In this document: positions 46,190-58,009 of the stretch, in pieces | Layout of the letters: every line of letters starts with the position of its first letter | How positions within the stretch are numbered: position 1 is the first letter of the stretch | From: Bettongia penicillata ogilbyi | Lineage: Eukaryota; Chordata; Mammalia; Diprotodontia; Potoroidae | Direction: 5' to 3' | Assembly (NCBI GenBank): GCA_023548195.1 | Contig: JAJHZJ010000014.1 | Coordinates: forward strand, 17,309,718-17,373,717 | Length of the DNA: 64,000 bases | Notes under the pieces: model-generated | What the model was told of the DNA's origin: nothing | Seen by the model: the letters and a program-made list of their open reading frames with translations, nothing else | Databases searched by the model: none | Made by a program: the position numbers and the translations under genes

Positions 46190-46960
46190 AGGTCAAGAAA
46201 GGTGAAGATTGAGAAAAGGCTGTGAGATTTGGCAATTAAGAGAGCATTAATGACTTTAGAGAGAACAGTTTTTTTTGAGTGATGTGGGTTGAAAGTCAGA
46301 ATGTGGAATGTGGACTGTGGACAGTTAAGAGGAAAGGGGGTATCCATTATAGACTGCTTTTTCAAAGATTTTAGTCATAAAAGGGAGGAGAAATATGCAA
46401 TAATAGCTAGCAGGGATGAACAGATCAACTTGAGGGTTTTTTTGAAGGTGGAGGAGACGATCATGTTTAAAGACAGTAGGGAAGCAGTCAGTAGACAGGG
46501 AGAGATTGAAGATGCATGGGAGAGTAGTTAGGATGGAGGGGGTCAATATTTTGGAAAAAGGGTATGGAATGAGATCCCTTGAACAGGTATGGAGGTTTGA
46601 TTTGACAAGGAGAAAGGCCAAATCATATGAGACAACAGTATTGGAGATAAGGAGGAGTGGAAAAGAGGGAGCTCTTGAAAAACGTTCTCATTTTTCTTTT
46701 CATTGGAATATGTGGTATGATTCTCATCTAAGCAGATGGTGGAAGGGGAAATGAAAGAAGGTTTGAGGAGAGATGAAAATGTTTGAAAGACCCTTTGTGA
46801 TGAGCATGATGGTAAGTTAATTAGGGAGATGTAAAAGATTGACTTGTAACAGCAAGGGCTGTTGAGGTTATGTAACATAAATTTGTTATTGGCTCAGCCA
46901 TCACAGTGTCAGCATCATATATGTAGAAGTGAAGGAGAACATAGCACAAGTGATCCAGGC
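46190..46960 (-). repeat. L2-clade LINE fragment, antisense
   Basis: Same segment as 190-900: GACAAGGAGAAAGGCCAAATCATATGAGAC, and TTGAGGTTATGTAACATAAATTTG at 46862-46885. Old. Confidence 0.65.
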
Positions 46961-47320
46961 ATACCAACGTGAAGTTGGTAGAATTGTGAATTTGTCCAGT
47001 CATTCCGTAAAACATTTTGGAACTATGTCTGAACATTACTATGTGTAGCCTTTAACCAAACAAAACTACTACTAGGCCTATCATATGAAAAGATCAAAGG
47101 AAGTAGGAAAGACTCCTATTTACAAAAAAATATTTATAATAGTTATTTTTGTTATAGCAAAAATCTGCTAAGTAAGGTGGGGCCCATCAGCTGAAGCACG
47201 ACTAAAAGAATTACGTTATATCAATACAAAGTGATATTATTGACCTACAAGAAAGAATGAAAGGAATGGTTTCAGAAAAATCAGTGATACAGGTTCATTA
47301 TCTTGCAATGACTATTTCTC
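46961..47320 (+). repeat. L1 ORF2 C-terminal fragment, sense
   Basis: CATTTTGGAACTATGTCTGAAC, AAAAATATTTATAATAGTTATTTTTGTTATAGCAAAAATCTG and CATCAGCTGAAGCACGACTAAA match the L1 3' region in order. Heavily diverged. Confidence 0.7.
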
Positions 47321-49544
47321 TGTTCTTGTGACTGAGAGGAGGCAGGAGCAGTTTGCTTTTATCTAAGAAGAAGTTCAATATGCCTTTACTATTCTTCCTC
47401 AAGAATATTTATGTCACACATGCTCTGGAGCTACTATGCTAACTGTCACTCACACTAAAAAGTTAGGTCACCAGAGGGTAGAGCTACTAATATCCTCAGG
47501 CCTCTGGGGTCAGTCCTAGGAGACTCTAAAGGAGGTGTCATGTTTTTTCTAGTTCTTTACATAATGATCTTCACTGGCTTGCTTTCTACTATGATTATCA
47601 GTTGGTAACAATTAGCCATACAGACTTAGTTTCAGTAAAGGGGTATTTGCTAAATAGTAAAAACAGCTAGTGCAAATGGTACTACTTCCCCTTGCCTCCA
47701 AAATTTATGACTTTCTTCTTTCAGTACATACAGAGGCCAGATGAAAGTGAGTTCATGCTTAGCATATATGACAGGTTTATTGTAATGATCAAATGAAATA
47801 ATATTTGTAAAATGCTTTGATAAAGTTTGGATGCTATGTTAGCTATGATCATGATGTTGGGGTGATATATTTTTAATAATTATTTATTTAAAAAAATATA
47901 TATATATACTAAAAAGACTCAAAAGATCATAAATGAGAGAATAAAGGATCCCATTATTTTCACTGGTTCCATGAATTGCATTCAGTTTGCATAACACCTC
48001 GGTTGATATCATTAATTCACAATCTGAATCTGCTTTTGCTGTGTCCTATATAAACCCCTGAATATCAGGTTCATTGAATCTGTGAAAGAAACAACTTGTC
48101 CTGAGGAATTACCTTCCCATTATACATATACACAAACAAATGCATATACACCCAATTTATTGTTGGCAACTTCTTTCCAGATTTATCAGGTTTGAGTCAA
48201 GTATTTTCACCCACGCCTTTCACCAATTCCATCTCTTCACACTCTCCTAACTACCTGGCACTGGGTGCAATCATGATTTAGCAAGGGAGTAAATAGGAGG
48301 CAATGTGGAGTGCTATCTCCCCTAATTGCTATTTAAACCAAACAATAAAAGGAATGAAACAAATTAAATTAGCAAAGAAGCAAGAGCACACCAATGAACC
48401 AGCCAAGGTAATCAACTTGAGAATTATCTATTAAACTTCCACATAAGCTAATTTTCATAATTTTGTGTGCGTGCTTGTGAAAAGCAACCCACCATTGAAA
48501 TGACTGGGATGAAGTCGCTCTTCATTTTGCTGAGAAATAGCCTTGATAATGCTGAGATTAGTTTAAAGAAAAAAGTACCCCAATTTTATTAATTCTCATC
48601 TCAGTGCAAGGGTTTTTTTTTTAAAGGACATCTTGGTTTAGAGAGGTGGAGAAGTTGGCCTAAACTGCTTTCCCTTTTTACATTTTTCTTTTATTTGTTT
48701 GATTTATCTTGGGAGTAAGATAGTGGATCAGACACTTTCTGCAAGCCTCTTTAAGTCTTCAACATCTCCATTTTTTTTTTTTTTTTTGCACCAGATGTAG
48801 AATAATTACAGCTAAGTCCACAGGAGAAGAAGACAGGACCTCTGGCAAGGTAAAATCCTTCATCAATTAACACTGGAGAAGTTTAAAACTTAAAGTGCCC
48901 TGTCTTCACTCTCCTCCACCAGAATCCAGCCTGCAGCAGTGAGCATGGTTCCAGCTTTGGTATGGGGACCCCCAGTTCTGTATTTCCTTTGCTTGAACTT
49001 CTTTCCTCTTCCCCCATCTCCCACCCAAATATTCCACCTAAGAAGTGGAAGATGCTGATTCTCCTCAGGCACATGAACGTAAGAAGGATCTAGGTGGATT
49101 GAAAATATATTACCCTGTGACTTGGAAACGGTCCCTAAGGTAGGGATCCCCTGAGGCTGCAATGACTTCCTGAATATTTCTGCCTTCCCCTCTCCACAAG
49201 AAAGAAGAGATAAGAACTCTGGCCAGTCAGACAGAAAAAAAGAGGAAAATGAGGAAAAAACTAAGAGGGGAGCAAACCATGGTACTGCATGAAGTCTGAA
49301 GGAAAGGGGCAGGGGGTTTAAAACCTAGCTGATGCCAGTATTGTCATCCCTCAGAGTTTATTCATGGTGGAAACTTGGGTTGATGAACCTTTCTACTGAG
49401 GAGATTGAAGCAACTTTATTTTTTTCTTTAATTCCTTTTAATTCATTGCGAATTCTCATTTTTTATTTTTAGTATTTGCAATTTGATTTTCCTGTTTTAT
49501 CTGGTCTTCCATCCTCTTCTTTTTATTTCTTTCTCTCCCCAACT
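47321..49544. other. Mostly unassigned DNA
   Basis: 47785-47860 (TGATCAAATGAAATAATATTTGTAAAATGCTTTG) is a sense SINE tail scrap. 48773-48788 is a long T run. 48160-48620 looks single-copy. No coding signal: the minus-strand frames near 48883-49162 show no known domain. Confidence 0.4.
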
Positions 49545-50471
49545 TAATAGTATTTTGTTTTTTCCAATTACATGTAAAAATAGTTTTCAACATTCACTTT
49601 TATAAGATTTTGAGTTCCAAAGTTTTTCTCTCTCCCTCCCCTTTCCATCCTCCCAGGAAAGCAATCTGATATAGGTTATATATGTACAATCATAGAAAGC
49701 ATATTTCCACATTAGTCATATTGAAAGATGAATCAGAACAAAAGGGAAAAACCATGAGAAAGAAAAAGCAACAAAAAAAGAGAAATTAGTATGCTTCGAT
49801 CTGCATTCGAATGCCATAGTTCTTTCTCTGGATGTGGAAAACATTTTCCATCATAAGTCTTCTAAAATTGTCTTAGATCATTGTATTGCTGAGAAGAGCT
49901 AAGTCTATCAAAATTGATCATTACACAAAGCTGCTGTTACTGTGTACAATGTTCTCTTGGTTCTTCTCACTTTACTCAGCATCAGTTCATGTGAGTCTTT
50001 CCAGGTTTTTCAAAATCCACCAGCTCACCCTTTCTTGTAGCACAATAGTATTCATATTCATATACCGCAACTTGTTCAGTCATTCCCCAGTTGATGGATA
50101 GATCCTCAATTTCTAATTTTTTGCTGCCACTGAAAGAGCTGCTATAAATATTTTTACACATGTGGGTCCTTTTCCATTTTTTTATGATATCTTTGGGATA
50201 CAGGCTAATGGTGGTACTGGTGGATCAAAGGGTATGCAAAGTTTTATAGCCCTTTGGATATAGTTCCAAATTGCTCTCCAGAATGACTGGATCAGTTCAC
50301 AACTCTACCAACAATGCATCAGGTTTCCAATTTTCCCATTTCTCCAATATTATCATTTTCCTATTTTTTGGTCATATTAGCCAATCAGATATGTGTGAGG
50401 TGGTACTTCAGAGTTGCTTTAATGTGCATTTCTCTAATCAGTGATTTGGAGCATATTTTTACAAGACTATA
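49545..50471 (-). repeat. L1 3' end, antisense
   Basis: Starts with the reversed terminus TCCAATTACATGTAAAAATAGTTTTCAACATTCAC and runs back through CACTTTACTCAGCATCAGTTCATGTGAGTC, GCTGCTATAAATATTTTTACACATGTGGGTCC and GTTCCAAATTGCTCTCCAGAATG. It continues at 50885-50960 after the solo LTR. Confidence 0.92.
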
Positions 50472-50878
50472 TGCTGCGACCAGCACAGTCCAACAGGTCC
50501 GGGATGGTTATGGGGCTCACAGAGCAAGGATGAAAAGACAGGCAGACCACAGCAGTCTGAACAAGCTGAAATTATTCTGGACATACTGAGCCAATAAATT
50601 AGGGGGTCAGGGTGCTTAAATAGTAAAAAACCATAGGGGTAGCAATTGAGGCATGAAACAGAACAGATTGTGATAAGTAGAAAGGGAGGCCTCAAGGCCT
50701 CTTTATTGGAATGTTGTCTTGTATAGCAGGAGCCCTGATTCCTGGAACTTCAACACCTGAATTCAAGGACATCCACCTGAGAGCAATATATCACTTAACT
50801 TCTCAAGTCAGCTAGTCTCCCTTGGAGGAGGGGAACTGTTGATAAGGGGCTCTTTCAAACCCCTCAAGGTTCTCTACA
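50472..50878 (-). mobile_element. Solo LTR of an endogenous retrovirus (407 bp), antisense
   Basis: On the minus strand it begins TGTAGAGAACC and ends GTCGCAGCA. Exact 6-bp target duplications ACTATA at 50466-50471 and 50879-50884 interrupt an antisense L1. Same family and nearly the same length as 27132-27540, with collinear blocks such as CAATAAATTAGGGGGTCAGGGTGCTTAAATAG reversed. No internal genes remain. Confidence 0.92.
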
Positions 50879-50884
50879 ACTATA

Positions 50885-50960
50885 GACAGTTTTAATTTTT
50901 TCCTCTGAAATCTTTGGGCTCATAACCATTGGGGAATCACTGAACCAACTTTAGAACTCA
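50885..50960 (-). repeat. L1, antisense (continuation past solo LTR)
   Basis: GACAGTTTTAATTTTTTCCTCTGAAATC corresponds to GATAGCATTAATTTCTTCTTCTGAAAACTG in the antisense L1 at 6326, so the LTR split one L1. Confidence 0.8.
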
Positions 50961-50984
50961 GTTTCAGGATGCTCACCAGCAAAT

Positions 50985-51240
50985 GGATGGATGGAAGGAA
51001 TACTCATTTATTAAGTACTTACTATAAACCAGGCACTGTGCTAAACCTTTACAGATATTATCTTATTGGATACTCACAATAACAGCTTGAGATAGCTGTT
51101 TTTACTATTCCCCTTTTACTGTTAAGAAACTGAGGAATATTAAGTGACTTGCCCAGAGTCACAGGGTAATTATATGAAACTAGATTTGAGCTCAAGTCTT
51201 CCTGACTCCAGGCTCAGTGCACTATTTATGGTTTCCCCTA
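50985..51240 (-). repeat. MIR-like SINE, antisense
   Basis: TTATTAAGTACTTACTATAAACCAGGCACTGTGC ... ATATTATCTTATTGGATACTCACAA ... AAGTGACTTGCCCAGAGTCACAGGG ... CAAGTCTTCCTGACTCCAGGC gives the reversed MIR order. Confidence 0.8.
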
Positions 51241-51334
51241 GCTGACCAGAAAATAAGTGCCAAAGAATACAAGATAAATGCTAAAACATTACCAATATAA
51301 AGAGAAAAAAATAAATAAAATCTCAATGTACAAA

Positions 51335-51500
51335 TAGATCTGATGTAGGTAGGTGGTGAAGTGGATAGAGCACTGGACTCAGGAAGAGTTGAGTTCAAAT
51401 CAAGACTCAGACAATTATTGTGTGACCCTAGGTAAGTCACTTAACTTGTCTCAACTTCAGTTTCATCATCTATATATAAATTGTGAGGATAAATGCAATA
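51335..51500 (+). repeat. Core-SINE, sense, 3'-shortened
   Basis: GGTAGGTGGTGAAGTGGATAGAGCACTGG head, GAGTTCAAATCAAGACTCAGAC B-box, GTGTGACCCTAGGTAAGTCACTTAAC core. The tail is short. Confidence 0.88.
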
Positions 51501-51504
51501 TTTC

Positions 51505-54440
51505 ATTTTTTAAAAGTAATTTTTATTGATGTCTTCTGTTTCTTACATGATCATCATTATCCCCAGTATCCTTCCCTCTTCCATACAGAACCATCCCATA
51601 TAATAAGAAGTGTTATTTTAAAGAGGCAAAAATCAGGGCAAATCACTGATAGACAGTCCTAAAACATGTGCAATGTGTAACATCTGTGAATCTCCTACAA
51701 AGAGGGAGATTGGGGATGTCTTCTCATCTCTTCATTTGGGCCATGCTTAACATTTTAGGTACTTTATTTGCATAATTCCAAATTGCTTTCCAAAACAGTG
51801 GTATCATCCCACAGCTTCGCTATCAAGGTACTCGTTTGTCTGTCCTTCCGCAACTCCTCAAACAATGAGTATTGCCATTTTTGGTTATCTTTGGCAATTT
51901 GCAGAGTAGGATATTTTGATTTGTATTTCCTTTATCAACAGTGATTTGGAACATTTCAGGTGGTTGTGAATACTTTGCAATACTTTTGAGAACTCTTTGT
52001 TCATATCCTTTGACTACTTGTCTATTTGGGAATGGCTATTAGTCTTATAAAAGTTTATTAGATATTTATATATTGATATTGATATTAAGATTTTTTCCCC
52101 ATCTGACCACTTCTCTTCTTATCCTAGGTGCATTAATTTTGTCTATGCAGAAATCTTTCAGTTTCATGTAATCAAGGCTATCCTTTTTATCATTTGTAAT
52201 TATTTTATATCTCTGGTTAAGAATACATCTCCTACTCCTACTTATGAGAGAGGTACATTAATTGCTTTCCTTTTAATTTTTTATATTTTAATCATGAGGG
52301 TTAAAGTCACATGTCCATTTAGAACGTTTGGTTGAAATGGTATAAAGTGTTGGTATAAGCCCAATTTCTGCCAGATTACTTTCCAATTTGCCCAGCCATT
52401 TAAAAAAAAATCAAATAAGGAGTTTTTTCCTAGGTAACATAACTTTCCACTTTCTCAAACACTGGGTTATTGAATTCCATTGCTTCTAATTGCCTTGTCT
52501 GGTCTGTTCCATGGATTATCTTTCTCTATTTTTTTAAACTAAAACTAATGTTTTTGATGATTGCTGCTTTATGATGTAGTTTGAAGTCTGAAAGAACTAT
52601 TCCCTCCTCTTCTCTATTTCTTTTCATCATTTCCCTTGATAGTCATGACCTTTTGCTTTTTCAAAAAAAATTTTAAAAATCAAATTCTGTAATCTCTCTG
52701 GTAATTTGATTGATATAGCATTAGCACTATAAATTAGCTTGTTATTTTCATTACATTAGTATGGCCTAGGCAGGAGCACTGAATATTCCTCTAGATATTT
52801 AAATTGTTTTTTATTTCTTTAGGGAGCATTTTATAATTGAATCTATGTAAGTTTTTGTGTGCTTTGGTAGTTGAATCCCCAGATATTTTAAAAATTTTGT
52901 AGTTATTTGAAATGAGATTTCCCTTTATATTTTTGCTCCTTGTGTTTTGTTTGCTCTTATTATATAAAAACATACTGTTGATTTTTAAGAATTAATTTAG
53001 TAGTATGCAACTTTGCTGAAACTATTGTCTTAGTGTCTTTGCTGATTCTCTAGGATTTTCTAAGTATACCATCTTATCATTGACAAATAGGGACAATACT
53101 ATTTTTAATCTCTCTTGTCTTACTGCTGTTGCTGACATTTCTAGTACTATATAAAATAGTGGTGGAGAGAGTGGGTATCCTCGTTTCACTCCCTTATTTA
53201 TTGGGAAAAGTCATGGTGTATTCTCATTGCACATGATGCTTACTTTTTATTTTAGATAGGAGCTTTTTATGATATGAAAAAAGGTCCCTCTATGCTTCTG
53301 CTTTGTAGGTTTATTTTTTAAGCAAAAAAGAGTATTGCACTTAGTGAAAGTTTTTAATTTTTTTTTAGTATCTATAAAGATGAATATGTGGCTTTTGGAT
53401 AATTTTGTATTACTTACATTGATTGTTTTCTTAATGTTGTACTATCCTTGAATCCCTGGTATAAATCCTACTTGGTCATAATGAATTATTTCTTGGATAA
53501 ATCGCTGTATTCTGTTTGACAAGATTTTGTTTAAAATTTTTGAGTCAATATTAGTTAATGACATTAGCCTATAGTTTTCTTTCTGTATTTTGTCTTTCCC
53601 CGGTTTAAGTATTAGGACTATATTTGTCTCATAAAAGGTTGCTAGTGAGGTGCTTTCTAAATTTTTGAGAATAATATGCGAAAAATTAATCTAATTTTCT
53701 TTTAAACTTTGATAAAATTCTTCTGTGAATCCATCTGAACCAGAAGTTTTTCTTTGGTAATGCATTTATAGTTAGATCTCTTTCCTTTTCTGAGATTGGA
53801 TTATTTAAGATCACTATTTTGTTAATAGCTTGGGTATTTTATATTTTTGAAGGTATTCCTCGGGAATATTTTTTTGTGTGTGTGTGTTCTCACTTTTGTT
53901 AGCATATACCTGTGTATTATATGTTCAGATTATTATTTTTATTTCTTCTGGGTCTGTCATGATTTCACCTTGCTCCTATGCTATTTTAAAATTTTCTGCC
54001 TCTCTTTAATCATATTAATTTGATCAAATTTCTTTGCTGCCGTAGTTTTAATTTCTCTTTTAAACCACTCAGAAACAGCATTTTGTGGTTTCATATTCTC
54101 CTCAAATTCCACATGGTCCTTTGTCTTAGTAAATGTTAGATCATTTTCCTTTGTTCTGTAGTATTTATTAACAGATACCTCAACTTATTTGCTAAGATCT
54201 GGAGGCCATATATCTTTCTCCTTTTAGTGTTTTCTATGTTGTTTGATCTGCTTATATTCAACCTTTTTGAGTTTTCTTTTTCCAGAGATCTTTGGTTATT
54301 TCATTTTTTTCCCCTTTATTTTTGCCTGTTTTTCGTTGTCTGACTCCTACACCTCTGATGATGATTTCCCTGGGGGCTTGATCTTGACATATCTCAACCT
54401 TTTCCCATGTTGGGCAATTCATGATTCACCAACCTAAGTC
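51505..54440 (-). repeat. Long L1 (ORF2 and 3' UTR), antisense
   Basis: About 2.9 kb, the longest ordinary L1 here. The 3' UTR begins near 51510 (TTTTTAAAAGTAATTTTTATTGATG). ORF2 runs backward through TCTTTGGCAATTTGCAG, ATTTGGGAATGGCTATTAG, the reverse-transcriptase area (CTAAGTATACCATCTTATCATTGACAAATAGGGAC, about 53055-53090) and CTTGAATCCCTGGTATAAATCC, toward its 5' part near 54000-54440. Many frameshifts and stops. Confidence 0.88.
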
Positions 54441-54624
54441 TCTGCCCAAGTGACATTTAAAGGGACTCAGATCTTCCTGAATCCATGCCCAGGGCTCTAT
54501 TTACTGAGTCATCTAATTACTTCTTGTGCTGGTGCTACAGGGTTGATTTCTGTAGTTTGGATCTTGGAGGCTTTGATTGGAGGATGGGGATTGGGTGTGT
54601 GTAGAATGCTGAGCTCTATTTCAG

Positions 54625-54945
54625 GTCTAGATAGGTGGTGCAGTGCATGGACCACCAGTGCTGCAGTCAGGAGGACCTGAGTTCAAATCTCACCTCAGAC
54701 ACTTGACACTCACTAGCTGTGTGACCTTGGGCAAGTCACTTGACCCCAATTGCCTCATCCTGGGTCATCTCCAGTCATCCTGATGAATATGTGGTCACTG
54801 GATTCAGATGGCACTGGAGGAGAAGTGAAGCTGATGACCTGCACAGCCCTCCCTCACTCCAAACAAAGTCAAGTGCAAGTCACGTCATTATTTCTCTGAT
54901 GGCATGGTCTTCTTCGGCAATGAAGGACGAACACATGCAGGAGAT
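54625..54945 (+). repeat. SINE (core head, RTE-type tail), sense
   Basis: TAGATAGGTGGTGCAGTGC head, CTGAGTTCAAATCTCACCTCAGACACTTGAC, GTGTGACCTTGGGCAAGTCACTTGACCCC core, CTGGGTCATCTCCAGTCATCCTGATGAATATG, and tail GGCATGGTCTTCTTCGGCAATGAAGGACGAACAC. Full length; the sense-strand reference for the copies at 20795 and 26854. Confidence 0.92.
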
Positions 54946-55160
54946 ACATGTCCTGCACCTTTCTGTTTCTGGTTGCAAGGATCTTCTGCAGCATCTACTA
55001 CAACTTTCCCTACAGGATTCTGCCATAGAGAGCTGTCACAGCATGAGGACTATTGTGACTCTGGATGTCTGTCACTGATGGAGCCTGAAGTTGGGATTTC
55101 CACTGTATTGTAGAGAGAGAAGAGGGTCAGGATTGGGAGGGGGTGGGTTGGGTTTTATTG

Positions 55161-55175
55161 TAAATCCAAGTGTTG
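55161..55175. repeat. Left target-site duplication of copy 3
   Basis: GTAAATCCAAGTGTT, identical to 56381-56395. Confidence 0.97.
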
Positions 55176-56006
55176 GGGGCAGAGCCAAGATGGCGGAGTA
55201 GAAGGACGCACATTTACGAGCTCCGAGCCCACAACCCATGGAATTGAGGTAAAAGGAGATCCCCATAAATTCTGAATCTCTGCAGGGGGTGCATAAACAT
55301 AGGGGAAGAGATTTCCGTTCCACTGAACCCTGGAGAGCCGTCCCCGGGGTCCATCGCACCTCGGAAAGCGGACCCCACCCCCACCCCTGGCGGCGGCCCC
55401 AGAGAAGCTGACCCAGCAGACTTCAGAGAGGGAAGCTCCGGGGGAAGCTCTGGCAGCCGGGAAAGTCCCTCCGCCCACAGAAGCTACAGGTCAGTAAGAA
55501 AGAAGGCTGCGATAGGGGAGGGGAGCGGAGCTTCTCCGTGACTCGGGCCCCCTCGGGAGGAAGCGGCTGCGGCAGAGACGGGGGCAGGAAGCAGCGGAGG
55601 CAGAGGCGTGGGCGGCGGCTGAGGCGGCAACGGCCCTGGACTCAGGAATCCCCCAGCAGCAGGTAGGATCTTCAATACTGAAGGTCTTTCCAACCTGAGG
55701 AAGCCGAGCAGGGGAGACGGCCCTGCCCCCACCCTGCTCTACTGCTGAACGCCTCTGAATAAAACCCCCAAGGGAGCTGAGCACAGCAGGCGGGGCCCCC
55801 CCCCCCCCCCCCCCCTCCGTTCCTGAAAGTCTCTGCAGAAAGCCCCTGAGGGCCCAAGCTTAGGAGGCGGCCCTGCCCCCACCCCTGCACCAGAACTAAA
55901 GCTTGCCGCGGGAAAGCGCATTTGAATCTCAGAGGCCAAGCACTAGCTGGGCAGATCCAGGCGGGGGTGGAAAGGAATCTCAGAAGTCAAGTAACTGGCT
56001 GGGAAA
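55176..56006 (+). promoter_or_regulatory. Copy 3 5' UTR / internal promoter
   Basis: CpG-rich leader with the YY1-type CCAAGATGGC at 55186-55195, three diverged copies of the roughly 72-bp unit (starting near 55667, 55736 and 55816), and a 20-nt C homopolymer at 55796-55815 between units 2 and 3. Confidence 0.7.
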
Positions 56007-56380
56007 ATGCCTAGAAAGGGGAAGAAAAATAAGACTTTAGAGAGTTTTTTCCAACAAATGCAAATGATCCCGACCTTCGGATCTGATGGGGAGGACGAGA
56101 ACATATTTTTCCCATCAGGGAAAGATGTGGAGGGTGGGGCCTCAGTACCCCGGACACCCCACGGGGGTGTTGGGTGGGCTCAGGCCTTGGAAGAGCTTAA
56201 AAAGGATTTTGAAAAGCAAGTTAGACAGGTGGAGGAAAGACTGGGAAGAGAAATGACAAAGATGCAAGAAGAGTATGAAAAAAAGGTCAATATCTTGGTA
56301 AAGGAGACCCAAAAAAAATGCTGAGGAAATTAACACCTTGAAAAATAGGCTCACTCAATTGGCAAAAGAGGTTCAAAAAA
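56007..56380 (+). pseudogene. ORF1 5' fragment of copy 3
   Basis: The frame 56007-56324 (105 codons) encodes the ORF1 N-terminus. It has MPRKGKKNKTLESFF, a PIP-like NKTLESFF at residues 8-15, an acidic linker, and the start of the coiled coil (EELKKDFEKQVRQVEERL). One extra A in the A-run at about 56309-56317 shifts the frame to a TGA at 56322-56324. ORF1-like sequence then continues to 56380, where the insertion ends. RRM and C-terminal domains are absent. Confidence 0.88.
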
Positions 56381-56395
56381 GTAAATCCAAGTGTT
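56381..56395. repeat. Right target-site duplication of copy 3
   Basis: GTAAATCCAAGTGTT, identical to 55161-55175. Confidence 0.97.
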
Positions 56396-56689
56396 GAATC
56401 CTTGGATCAAATCCTTGGGTTGGTTAAGAGCAGGCTTGCTAGCAATAGTGTGTAAGGTGGGGGAGGGAGGCTGAGTGAATTCAGTGTAGACTTTGGTTCA
56501 TGGATTTGCTTGTTTGTTTTAAACTTCTTTTGGATTGTGAGTGTCCTAAATCATGGACATAGCTGAAGTTGCTTTATCTTTGGTAAATACTTTCTATTTT
56601 GGAGAAGTTCGAGAGCTTAAGGGGATCAGAGAAAATTCCTAGTCCTTCAACTTGTGGATCATATTACCTAGAACAAAATGAGACAATAT

Positions 56690-56758
56690 TTGTAAAGTAA
56701 TTGGTGAACCTTAAAATGGTATATAAATGCTAGCCTTATTACTATTATTAATCAACAG
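56690..56758 (+). repeat. SINE tail scrap, sense
   Basis: ATATTTGTAAAGTAATTGGTGAACCTTAAAATGGTATATAAATGCTAG is the MIR-like tail also seen at 41395-41475 and 47785. Confidence 0.65.
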
Positions 56759-57002
56759 AGGATCATAAGCAGAAAGAAGAAAGAACAAAAACTCAAAAAG
56801 AATATAAATCTCTCAACAAATATTATAATAAAAGGAAAAAATAGATCAATGGTGCCTATGAAGATTAAATCCTGTGGACTCTTTAGGGAGTATGGAAAAA
56901 GAAACTCTAAAATGGTTCAAGAGAGAAATAAAATTCATAAAAAAGAAACTAGGAATGAACACAAGAATTAGAGTTCCAAATACCAAATTTTAAAACACAA
57001 TC
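56759..57002 (+). repeat. Possible L1 ORF1 remnant, sense
   Basis: A/G-rich, lysine- and glutamate-codon-rich sequence of the kind found in coiled-coil ORF1 regions. It continues at 57131-57365 around an inserted SINE. No diagnostic motif, so the call is tentative. Confidence 0.3.
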
Positions 57003-57125
57003 AGGGAGTTAGGCGGAACAGCACTAGCCCTGAAGTCAAGAGGACCCGACTTCAAATGTTACCTCAGACACTTACTAGTTATGTGATCCTGGTCAAGTCT
57101 GATCCCCTCCAAGAACAAACAAACA
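57003..57125 (+). repeat. Core-SINE fragment, sense
   Basis: GGGAGTTAGGCGGAACAGCAC head, CCCGACTTCAAATGTTACCTCAGACACTTACTAGTTATGTGATCCTGG. Confidence 0.8.
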
Positions 57126-57365
57126 AAAAACCCAACCACAATTAGGAGATTTTGAAATATTGAATCAATGCTAGAGCATCTTTCTAAGGAAGTGATAGAG
57201 AGATAAGCAGATTTGGAACAGAAAAAATTCAAGAAGAAAATTTGGTAGAAAAAGAACAGAAGAATAAAAGAATTCTATACATGAATTCTATACAAGCAAC
57301 TGATTTGAAAACAGGATTTAGAGATAAAACTCTGAATACTAAAATGAAGAAAATTATTTTTTCTC

Positions 57366-58009
57366 TTTTTCAGACCTATTTTGTCATTCAATGAAGCAAT
57401 CCTTGATTTTTTCCCTGTTTACATAACATCCATATCCACACTTAAACTTATCTATCCTTTTCAAGCTGTTTCACATAAATTTGGGTTTAGAATTGAAAAA
57501 TTCTAAATCTAGGAGTTGGAATCTTCTCCTACTGCAATCTCATCATTTTAATTTTTTCATCTCATTTGCATTATCTCTTCTCAAATTTAGCTTTTATTTT
57601 TGTGAATGCAGCTAAATTTCAATTACTCATGGATGGTAGATATGAGAACTCTTATAAATTATCCCAAATATAATATAACTGGTTTTAATCATGTCTTCCA
57701 TAGAACTGTTTGCCAAGGGAAAGAATAAGTGGCCCAATGGACTAACTAGATACCACCTTCATCTGTCACTTTATCCTCCATATGCCATTGCAGAGGTCAT
57801 TGGGTAATATTTAACAAAATAAATAAAAATGTAATACAACATAGATAATATTACATTTAAAAATTACATTATTATGTGACTATGTCCAAATTAGCGGCCC
57901 CATTTTTGTTTCAATTTGATACCTCTCATTATTGTAATTAGTGTAGTGAGGTATGAGCAGAATAGGAAGCTCCTCAATTTTGTGCTAAGTCAGAGGCAGA
58001 GGATCAACA
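57366..58009. other. Unassigned sequence
   Basis: No recognised feature. Confidence 0.4.

Larger units (their letters stand above)
55176..56380 (+). mobile_element. L1/half-L1 copy 3: 5'-complete, 3'-truncated insertion
   Basis: A 1,205-bp insertion flanked by an exact 15-bp duplication. It has the complete 5' start (GGGGGCAGAGCCAAGATGGC), the 5' UTR, and only the first third of ORF1, ending at an internal site in GGTTCAAAAAA. The usual L1 pattern is the opposite, with the 3' end kept and the 5' end lost. Because it stops inside ORF1, it cannot be told whether the parent was a full L1 or a half-L1. It belongs to a sister subfamily of copies 1 and 2. Confidence 0.9.

Noticed and set aside
54740..55078. 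112-codon plus-strand frame
   Set aside because: Most of it lies within a SINE (54625-54945). It is a chance frame.
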